Assembly: GCF_024494695.1 (NCBI RefSeq)
Contig: NZ_JANHDP010000010.1
Coordinates: 1 to 43,571 of the forward strand
Direction of reading: 5' to 3'
DNA from: Natronoarchaeum rubrum
GTDB lineage: Archaea > Halobacteriota > Halobacteria > Halobacteriales > Natronoarchaeaceae
DNA: 43,571 nucleotides
Shown here: piece by piece, positions 37,624 through 43,571 of the stretch
Layout of the letters: each line of letters opens with the position of its first letter
Position numbering within the stretch: position 1 is the stretch's first letter
Notes under the pieces: model-generated
Databases searched by the model: none
The model's input: only the letters and a program-made list of their open reading frames with translations
What the model was told of the DNA's origin: nothing
Program-made: the position numbers and the translations under genes

Positions 37624-38083
37624 GACGACGATCTACCTCGCCGGGCCCGTGATGAGCCTCGAGGACGGCGGCGCCGAATGGCGCGACGAGATGATCGATG
37701 TCTTCGGCGACAAGTACGAGTTTCGCAACCCGCTCGGGAAGTACAACGTCCCAGCCGACGAACTCGCGGTCGTCGACGGCGAATCCGGTTCAGACAGCAA
37801 CGTCGTCAGTGTTGACGAGATCGTCGAAGAGGACAAGCGACTACTTCGCGAGAGCGACGCCGTCCTGGTCGGCTACGAGCGCGTCCGCTCGATCGGGACA
37901 CCGATGGAGGTCATGTGGGCGCGCGAACGGGGGTATCCGGTCGCCATCTGGGTCCGACACGATACGGTCCCGGTCGACGATCTGTCGCCGTGGTACCGGC
38001 ACCACGCGACGAGAATAACCTACATCGCCGAGCGGGCTCTCCAGCATCTCGACAAACGGGCGTCGGGTGATCAGGATGACTGA
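37616..38083 (+). CDS. Nucleoside 2-deoxyribosyltransferase-like protein
   Basis: A 155-aa protein with Y-L-A-G-P-V-M at the N-terminus, E-W-R-D-E, F-R-N-P-L, the core V-D-E-I-V-E-E-D-K-R-L-L-R-E-S-D-A-V-L-V and a following G-T-P-M-E-V-M-W-A, the motif set of the NDT/DUF4406 family. The D and E in these motifs are the expected nucleotide-binding and catalytic residues. NDT enzymes exchange bases on deoxynucleosides; phage relatives may act on NAD-like or nucleotide signals instead. Together with the DUF6378 gene this suggests nucleotide pool or counter-defence activity (inference). Confidence 0.85.
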   Translation: MSETTIYLAGPVMSLEDGGAEWRDEMIDVFGDKYEFRNPLGKYNVPADELAVVDGESGSDSNVVSVDEIVEEDKRLLRESDAVLVGYERVRSIGTPMEVMWARERGYPVAIWVRHDTVPVDDLSPWYRHHATRITYIAERALQHLDKRASGDQDD

Positions 38084-38279
38084 TACCCTGGTCATCGAGT
38101 GGGGAGGTTGGCAGTGGACCTTCGGCTTCGTGACGGGACTGGCGGTCGCCGGCGCCATGAACGTGCTGGGGACACTGCCCGCTGATCCCGAGTGGTGGTA
38201 CCTGCCCTCGCTGGCCGTTTGCGTTGTGATCACCGCGACGATCGCCGGGGCGAAATCTGCAGGTGATGCCGATGACTGA
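38076..38279 (+). CDS. 67-aa two-helix membrane protein
   Basis: Hydrophobic segments at about 12-35 (W-T-F-G-F-V-T-G-L-A-V-A-G-A-M) and 42-60 (Y-L-P-S-L-A-V-C-V-V-I-T-A-T-I-A), joined by a short acidic loop. ATG 38076 overlaps the previous gene by 8 bases. Function unknown. Confidence 0.76.
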   Translation: MTDTLVIEWGGWQWTFGFVTGLAVAGAMNVLGTLPADPEWWYLPSLAVCVVITATIAGAKSAGDADD

Positions 38280-38541
38280 CGCCAAGACCGTCTTCGTGAT
38301 CGCGGCGCCACGCGCGGCGTCGTCGAACCGGCGGTATCACACCGACGAGGACTGCCACCGCCTGGAGCAGTCGCAGGGCTACCGCGAGAAGCGCCTTGAC
38401 GTGCTCGCCGACGGCATCAAGGAGTGCTCGTTCTGTTCGGGCGAACACACTCCGCCGAAGGGTACCGACACGCTGGCGACGCGCGACCACCTGCTCGCGA
38501 TGGATCCCGACGACGTGGGTCCGACCGGAGGTGACGCCTGA
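38272..38541 (+). CDS. 89-aa Ada-like zinc-binding protein
   Basis: R-Y-H-T-D-E-D-C-H-R-L (21-31) and K-E-C-S-F-C (51-56) resemble the H-x-x-x-C ... C-x-x-C metal site found in small phage and Ada-related modules. The C-terminal part is acidic. Overlaps the membrane-protein gene by 8 bases; a perfect GGAGGTGA near its end precedes the next ATG. Confidence 0.8.
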   Translation: MTDAKTVFVIAAPRAASSNRRYHTDEDCHRLEQSQGYREKRLDVLADGIKECSFCSGEHTPPKGTDTLATRDHLLAMDPDDVGPTGGDA

Positions 38542-39122
38542 TGGAGTCTCCGGTCGAGGCGCTGCTGACCGTCCACGAAGGCGAGCACGTCGAACTCGAA
38601 GCCGAGCAGTACGAGTGGGCGTCGCCGTTCGAGGTCGCCGCGATCGACGAAGATGAGTGGCAGGCACCGACCGGCGACGTGTGGCGCTCCCGCAGCGTCG
38701 AGCTCGAACCCGGCCACCCGGCAGGCTCCGCGCGGACGTTCGACGTCTACGAGGGCGGCCCGGCGCCGCACGTCGGCCCCGCGTACGGCCGGCTCGTCGA
38801 GGCCAGTCACGTCCTTAACGAGGATCCCGAGACGCCGAGCGAGGACAGCGAAGATCTCGATCACCCGGACTGGCTCGCACGCGACGGCCGCGACATCGTC
38901 GCCGACTCGCCGGTCCCGCGGACGCTCGCGGAGGTGCTGAACACTGTCGAGCGTCAGGACTCGCTGCTCAACGTCCACAGGCGCTTGGCCTCAACCAGGA
39001 TGAAGCAAACGAAGGACCTACTCTGGCAGCTCGGGCTTCGCGGCCAGACCGGGCAGCTCCTCGAGGACGACCTCCTCCAGGAGCACATCGACGAACTCCG
39101 CGAGGTCTACGTCGATGAGTAG
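38541..39122 (+). CDS. 193-aa acidic protein of unknown function
   Basis: Starts on a TGATG overlap with GGAGGTGA (38527-38534) six bases upstream. The first 85 residues are beta-rich (A-L-L-T-V-H-E-G-E-H-V-E-L-E), the middle is acidic and disordered, and the C-terminal 70 residues are helical with H-R-R-L-A-S-T-R-M-K-Q-T. Not recognised. Confidence 0.82.
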   Translation: MESPVEALLTVHEGEHVELEAEQYEWASPFEVAAIDEDEWQAPTGDVWRSRSVELEPGHPAGSARTFDVYEGGPAPHVGPAYGRLVEASHVLNEDPETPSEDSEDLDHPDWLARDGRDIVADSPVPRTLAEVLNTVERQDSLLNVHRRLASTRMKQTKDLLWQLGLRGQTGQLLEDDLLQEHIDELREVYVDE

Positions 39123-39498
39123 TTCCACAAGCGACGGGCTTGCCGCAACGATCGCCGACCGTCACGAGCACCGTGAGCCGTTCGACCGAATCACGAATCA
39201 AGCTCAGGTCGCCGAAGCGATCCAGGCTGCAGATGAACCGCTGTCCAAGCGCCAGCTTCGTCACGAAGCACATCCGCTTTCGGACGCGCAAATCTCGCGC
39301 GCGCTGCGGAAGCTGGCCGATCTGGGCATCGTCAAACACGTCCAGGATCCCGACGATGGGCGGATCACACGCTACCGTCTGTGTGAGACTCAGGAGGACA
39401 CCGACCGCGGCCAGATCACGCCGGTCGCCGCCGGCGTGCTGATGCTGGCCGTCGGACTACTACTGCTCGCCGCGATCACGATCGGGGTGGTGGCATGA
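39115..39498 (+). CDS. Membrane-anchored winged-helix protein
   Basis: A 127-aa protein. Residues about 22-92 form a wHTH: T-N-Q-A-Q-V-A-E-A-I, L-S-K-R-Q-L-R-H-E-A, I-S-R-A-L-R-K-L-A-D-L-G-I-V and wing-like D-D-G-R-I-T-R-Y-R-L. A single strongly hydrophobic helix ends the protein (about 102-126). The topology predicts a DNA-binding domain held at the cytoplasmic face of the membrane. Confidence 0.83.
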   Translation: MSSSTSDGLAATIADRHEHREPFDRITNQAQVAEAIQAADEPLSKRQLRHEAHPLSDAQISRALRKLADLGIVKHVQDPDDGRITRYRLCETQEDTDRGQITPVAAGVLMLAVGLLLLAAITIGVVA

Positions 39499-39791
39499 GC
39501 GACGGTGCTGAGCAGGAGGTTCCAGACGGATGGGTGCGAGAAGAACTCGTCGCAGGGATGGATACTGTCGGCACTCTCGGATATGCCGACGAGTACGTAG
39601 GCATGGGCGGTGGCTACAAGTGCCGTCACTGTTCGCACTACATCCCGATCGAATCGCTTGATGACGACACTTGCCCGTTGTGCGAGACGGGCGGGATGAT
39701 CGGGACCATCATCATGGGTATGCAGGAGGTTACAGCGTTGTACCCAGAAGGCTGGTTTGACGATGCTGATCAGGCAGGTGATCAGTCGTGA
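39495..39791 (+). CDS. 98-aa zinc-ribbon protein
   Basis: C-R-H-C (43-46) and C-P-L-C about 15 residues later form a zinc ribbon after a Gly-rich Y-V-G-M-G-G-G-Y segment. The last 30 residues contain a Met/Ile-rich stretch. It overlaps both neighbours by four bases (ATGA, GTGA). Function unknown. Confidence 0.8.
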   Translation: MSDGAEQEVPDGWVREELVAGMDTVGTLGYADEYVGMGGGYKCRHCSHYIPIESLDDDTCPLCETGGMIGTIIMGMQEVTALYPEGWFDDADQAGDQS

Positions 39792-40357
39792 AACGAACAG
39801 CACTCGCCCGTCGCAACCGGATCGAGTGTGACGAGTGCGGCGAGGAGATCGGCGGCGGTGACCGACTGCCACGGATCGTCCGCTGGGGGTTCTGGGACCG
39901 CGAAGCCCAGAACTTCGACGGGCGCAGCCGCCTCGAATACTACTGCGACGCCTGCTGGAGCGAAGAGTTCGAGCGGGACGCGGCCGCGCACTACGAGGTC
40001 ACCAACGGCCAGCGGCTCTGGGACATCCTCGAGGCTGCCGACGGCGACCTCGTCGCTGACCTGCGCCCGATCTTCGTCGGCGGGCGCCCGTGGATCCGCG
40101 TCGTCGACGGCGAACTCCAGGGGATGAAATCAACGCGATCGCGGAAGCAAGCCGGCGACGATCTCGTCATCGAGTTCGGAACCGAAGAGGCGGACGTCGA
40201 TCGCGAGTGGTTCGAGGAAGTGTTCGGCGCCGAGGAGGAGCTACCGGAGGGCGATATGCCGACGATCGCGCTGCTGAAGCCCGCCGACGAAACGCCGTTC
40301 GCGGAGTACGAGGAGCTGCCAGAAGACCAGCAATCACTCGACGAGGTGGGGCGATGA
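39788..40357 (+). CDS. 189-aa zinc-ribbon protein (complete copy)
   Basis: Starts with GTG on a GTGA overlap. N-terminal C-D-E-C (14-17) and Y-C-D-A-C (around 53-56) bracket R-I-V-R-W-G-F-W-D and form a zinc-binding fold; a basic stretch K-S-T-R-S-R-K-Q follows near 112, then an acidic C-terminus. Codons 122 onward lie within the terminal repeat and appear again at 1-207. Function unknown; the basic patch could contact nucleic acid. Confidence 0.85.
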   Translation: MKRTALARRNRIECDECGEEIGGGDRLPRIVRWGFWDREAQNFDGRSRLEYYCDACWSEEFERDAAAHYEVTNGQRLWDILEAADGDLVADLRPIFVGGRPWIRVVDGELQGMKSTRSRKQAGDDLVIEFGTEEADVDREWFEEVFGAEEELPEGDMPTIALLKPADETPFAEYEELPEDQQSLDEVGR

Positions 40358-40728
40358 GCACGAAGTACGACACCGGCGGCGGTGTCACCACGCTGCCGCC
40401 GATGACGGGCCACGCCCGCGGGCGCTACGAGAAGCGCCTGCCCGACGACGCGGTCGAGCCCGAGGTGGCGTGGGATCGCGGCGAGGACATCCAGCACCCG
40501 GCCGTTGTCGAGACGTTCCACACTGATCCGCCGAAGCGCGTCCGCGTCTACCACCACAACCAGGAGTACCTCGTGGTGTTCATCGTCGGCAGCGACGGGC
40601 CGGACTTCGGCGACGAGTACGTCGCGACGGTCTACAACGGCCAGACGCACGAACACGGCCCCACGAGAGCGTATCTCTACTCGCACGGGCCGCACTACGT
40701 CGAGAACGATGTCGGTGGTTCGATATGA
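40354..40728 (+). CDS. 124-aa protein, second copy
   Basis: Same gene as 204-578, present again through the terminal redundancy. See that entry for motifs. Confidence 0.85.
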   Translation: MSTKYDTGGGVTTLPPMTGHARGRYEKRLPDDAVEPEVAWDRGEDIQHPAVVETFHTDPPKRVRVYHHNQEYLVVFIVGSDGPDFGDEYVATVYNGQTHEHGPTRAYLYSHGPHYVENDVGGSI

Positions 40729-40946
40729 TCCAGTCCGAAGATTTAGGGACCAGCGTTCCGAAGCGCGGAGTATCGACTAAGAACAAGTCAAACGCCAGTC
40801 CAGAATCCGACCGTGCTGACGACACGGTCGCAGACTGGCGTTTCCGCACCAGTACGATGACCTTCGCAAGCCAGCTTAATAGCAGTTACGACAGGAGTAG
40901 CGTATACCAGCCGCCGGTGTCGGTTTCCGGGGTGTTTGGCGCGTGA
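40725..40946 (+). CDS. Possible 73-aa protein, second copy (doubtful)
   Basis: Same doubtful open frame as 575-796. The nested inverted repeat lies at 40790-40843 in this copy. Confidence 0.3.
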   Translation: MIQSEDLGTSVPKRGVSTKNKSNASPESDRADDTVADWRFRTSTMTFASQLNSSYDRSSVYQPPVSVSGVFGA

Positions 40947-41206
40947 GTGACGAATGTTACTTTTGCGGTGAACAGGAGGCGCTCGACCAGCACCACATCG
41001 TCCCGAAACGACACGGCGGATCTGACCGGGACAAGAACCTCGTCACCGTCTGCCCGACCTGCCACCGGAAGCTCGAAATGCTGTACGACGACCAGTTCTA
41101 CGCTGATCTGGGCGTCGAAGACGACCCGGAAACGGTCTACAACCGACAGGAGCCCACGCTTGATGTCGTGAAAGAGGCAGAGCAGCGGGGTGGGAGCGAT
41201 GAGTGA
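40943..41206 (+). CDS. Small HNH endonuclease, second copy
   Basis: Same gene as 793-1056, repeated by the terminal redundancy. Confidence 0.88.
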   Translation: MSDECYFCGEQEALDQHHIVPKRHGGSDRDKNLVTVCPTCHRKLEMLYDDQFYADLGVEDDPETVYNRQEPTLDVVKEAEQRGGSDE

Positions 41207-43571
41207 GCAGTTTGAGAACATCCCGGACGAGCTCACGCAGCGTGATCAGTGGCTCTACTGGAACGCCTCCGCGGACAAGCCGCGCAAGCCACTCGCCTCG
41301 CCGGCGGCCGACTACGGCGCTGCGTGGTCCGACCCCGACGAGTGGATGTCGTTCGACGAGGTCGTCGACGGCGCCGGCATGGTCAGCGATGCCGGGATCG
41401 GATACGTAAACGCCAGCGACAACGACGACTACGCCCGCGGGCTGTACGGTGTGATCGACATGGACGGCTGCGTCAACGACGAGGGGCGGCCGAAAGAGTG
41501 GCTGCCGTCACTGCAGCCGTTCTTTGACCGTGACGCCTACATGGAGTTCTCGCCGTCGAGCGAAGGCATCCACATCCCGATCGCCGGCTTCGAGCCGCCG
41601 GAGTGGTGGACCGACCAGCACTTTAGCGATGACGAGCACGAGGGCGTCGAGGCGCTGACGAACAAGTTCTCGACGTTCACGGGTGACACGCTCAAGAACT
41701 CCGGCGAGGAGGTCGTCGACTACGGCGAGTGGGTCGACGAGTGGTTGCTCGAGGCCTACAAGGCGATCACCGGCGAGGATCCGTTCGACAACGAGACCGA
41801 CGTCGACCCGGACGATGCGCCAGACGGATCGAGCGCCGGCCAGCCTGGCGATCGCGACGAGTGGATGGACGAAGATCTCGCGAAGGAGGCGCTGGACGAG
41901 ATCAACCCCGACGTCTCCTACTCGACGTGGCGGGACATCGGGATGGCGTTGTCGAACCACTTCGGCGAATCTCGCGGCAAAGCGCTGTTCAGGCAGTGGT
42001 CGAACGGCGGGACGAAGTGGGACAGCGAGGCCGAGAAGCAGGCCGACCGGATCGTCAGCGACGCGGGCAACTACAACTACGACATCGGGACCCTCGTGTA
42101 TCACGCCAGCCAGCACGGCTGGGACGCCTCCAGTGCGGCGCGGCAGGCCATGTCGGATGGCGGGACGAAGACCACCAGCGGAACGAGCGACACGGCGTCG
42201 CCCGAGACGACCACGAGCCCCGGCGACGACTGGTCGTTGGCGCCACATGACGTCATCAAGCTCGCGGTCGACGACCCGCTCCACACTCTCGGCTACGACG
42301 AGGATGGGCAGCTCACCGGCGGCATCCGAGACATCCGGACGCCCGAGAAGGCGCACTACGTCTGGGAGTTGGCGAAGAAGACGGACAACGACAACGTCCT
42401 CGCGCAGTTCAAGGGCCCGTTGTATAGCTACAACGACGGCGTCTGGCGTGACGACGGAAGGCAACGACTCCGTGAGATCGGCGGCCAGGGGCTTAACTCG
42501 GCGTTCTCGAAACGCGTCACGGCTGAGCTGGAAGAGCAGGTCCGGATGGACCGGACGAAGCAGCCAGAGGAGCTCGGGGCCCCCGATGGGACGATCGTCA
42601 CCGAGAGCGGATTGCTCGACCTGCGCGACCTCGACGTCGAGCCTGTCAGACCCGACCACTACGCGCTCGCCAAGATCCCGACTGAGCACGATCCGGATGC
42701 GGAGTGCCCGCGCTGGGAGGAGTTCGTCGAGGAGAGCATCGACACCGAGGTCGAGCGCAAGAAGCTCCAGGAATACGCCGGGTACACTCTCTGGCATCAC
42801 TCGCAGGACTTCGGGAAGGCGATGTTCTTCGTCGGCCCGACTGACTCCGGTAAAGGCACGGCGCTGAAGGCCATCAAGCAAGTGATCGGTGGCGACAACG
42901 TCGCCGCGGAGAGCCTGCACGAACTGATCCAGACGCGCTGGGGGGCTGCGCAGCTGTTCGGCAACATCGTCAACATCCGAAACGAGGTGACCCCCAGCGG
43001 CCTGAGCAACATCCAGAAGTTCAAGGAACTCACCGGCGGCGAGGACGAGATCAGCGCCGAGTTCAAGGGCAAAACCAAGTTCAATTTCGTCGTCACGCAG
43101 AAGTTCATGTTCAGCACGAACGAAGTGCCCACTGTCGAGAACGCTGACGAGGCGTTCTACAACCGGCTGCTGTTCGTCCGCTTCCCGAACACGGTCCCGC
43201 CGGAGGACCAGGACAAGGACCTCCTCGACAAGCTGGCTGACGAGCGGTCCGGGATGCTCAACTGGATGCTCGAGGGGCTGAACCGGCTGCTGGATCAGGG
43301 GCAGTTCACCGGCGAGCGCTCGATCAACGGCAAGAAGGAGATCTGCGACGCGTTCGGGGGCGTGCTCGACCGGTTCACCCACCACTGTCTCATGGTCACC
43401 GGCAACAAGGAGGACACGGTCAAGAAAGCCGACCTCCACGAGCTCGCGCAGGCCTACGCCGACGACATCGACAAAGAGCCCGAATGGGATACGCAGAGCG
43501 GCTTCTCCCGTAAGATGGGCAACCAGCGGAGCATCTCTGCCGGCCAGAAGAAAATCGACGGCAAGAACCAC
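41199..43571 (+). CDS. Primase-helicase, second copy, cut by window end
   Basis: The first 791 codons of the AEP primase - SF3 helicase, identical to 1049-3421. It includes the primase motifs and the whole helicase core, and lacks the C-terminal winged helix only because the window stops. Confidence 0.93.
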   Translation, partial: MSEQFENIPDELTQRDQWLYWNASADKPRKPLASPAADYGAAWSDPDEWMSFDEVVDGAGMVSDAGIGYVNASDNDDYARGLYGVIDMDGCVNDEGRPKEWLPSLQPFFDRDAYMEFSPSSEGIHIPIAGFEPPEWWTDQHFSDDEHEGVEALTNKFSTFTGDTLKNSGEEVVDYGEWVDEWLLEAYKAITGEDPFDNETDVDPDDAPDGSSAGQPGDRDEWMDEDLAKEALDEINPDVSYSTWRDIGMALSNHFGESRGKALFRQWSNGGTKWDSEAEKQADRIVSDAGNYNYDIGTLVYHASQHGWDASSAARQAMSDGGTKTTSGTSDTASPETTTSPGDDWSLAPHDVIKLAVDDPLHTLGYDEDGQLTGGIRDIRTPEKAHYVWELAKKTDNDNVLAQFKGPLYSYNDGVWRDDGRQRLREIGGQGLNSAFSKRVTAELEEQVRMDRTKQPEELGAPDGTIVTESGLLDLRDLDVEPVRPDHYALAKIPTEHDPDAECPRWEEFVEESIDTEVERKKLQEYAGYTLWHHSQDFGKAMFFVGPTDSGKGTALKAIKQVIGGDNVAAESLHELIQTRWGAAQLFGNIVNIRNEVTPSGLSNIQKFKELTGGEDEISAEFKGKTKFNFVVTQKFMFSTNEVPTVENADEAFYNRLLFVRFPNTVPPEDQDKDLLDKLADERSGMLNWMLEGLNRLLDQGQFTGERSINGKKEICDAFGGVLDRFTHHCLMVTGNKEDTVKKADLHELAQAYADDIDKEPEWDTQSGFSRKMGNQRSISAGQKKIDGKNH

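Larger units (their letters stand above)
40151..43571. repeat. Direct terminal repeat, right copy
   Basis: Second copy of the 3421-base terminal redundancy. It carries the end of the zinc protein, the 124-aa protein, the HNH gene and the first 791 codons of the primase-helicase. When the window is read as a circle these are the same genes as at the left end and should be counted once. Confidence 0.97.

Noticed and set aside
1..43571. Integrase, attachment site or transposase
   Set aside because: No tyrosine or serine recombinase motifs and no DDE transposase were seen in any plausible gene; the MuB/TniB resemblance of the ATPase at 29897 is not accompanied by a transposase.
1..43571. CRISPR array or long tandem repeats
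   Set aside because: Repeats found are short, operator-like words with irregular spacing; no regularly spaced 25-40 base repeats are present.

Overview
The window is a nearly complete tailed-virus (Caudoviricetes) genome from a haloarchaeon. GC content is high and the proteins are very rich in Asp and Glu. Starts are led either by haloarchaeal Shine-Dalgarno sequences (GGAGGTGA) or by TATA boxes about 26 bases upstream of leaderless ATGs. The gene content is archaeal: a PCNA clamp, an AEP primase fused to an SF3 helicase, an ORC/ExeA-like ATPase, a SWIM protein, a PhiH1-repressor-like winged helix and a Tat lipobox. Bases 1-3421 recur as 40151-43571, so the unit is a 40,150 bp circle or terminally redundant molecule cut inside a gene.

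Layout on the circle. (a) 35931-40150, continuing as 1-3841, is a rightward replication operon: PCNA, DUF6378, deoxyribosyltransferase-like, several zinc proteins, HNH protein, primase-helicase. (b) 3842-4223 is a non-coding block with seven exact GTAACGG boxes, an alternating purine-pyrimidine tract and a TATA box. (c) 4224-8243 holds zinc microproteins, a phosphoesterase with winged-helix N-terminus and small membrane proteins. (d) 8247-28383 is packaging and virion: TerS, TerL, KTSC protein, portal, protease-scaffold, capsid, connectors, tail tube, tail chaperone with a GGGAAAC -1 frameshift site, tape measure and tail tip. Two self-contained cassettes with their own promoters and terminators interrupt it: a four-helix membrane protein and a Tat-lipobox beta-helix fibre. 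(e) 28649-32884 runs leftward: an HTH protein, a ribbon-helix-helix protein and an AAA+ ATPase surrounded by TGATATCA repeats, then an early operon of small zinc and wHTH proteins. (f) 33084-34644 is a rightward operon that starts with a SWIM protein behind a hairpin-filled leader. (g) 34661-35746 is a control region: the PhiH1-like repressor, three sites at 21 bp spacing, and a divergent pair of paralogous ribbon-helix-helix genes.

The virus carries its own primase, helicase and clamp but no DNA polymerase, so it presumably borrows the host polymerase. A repressor-type switch and a plasmid-like ATPase/RHH/iteron module are present, and no integrase was found. Together these suggest a temperate virus kept as an extrachromosomal plasmid (inference). 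No sheath gene was recognised and a tail tube, tail chaperone and tape measure are present, so a siphovirus-like particle is likely. No rRNA, tRNA, CRISPR array or insertion sequence was seen.
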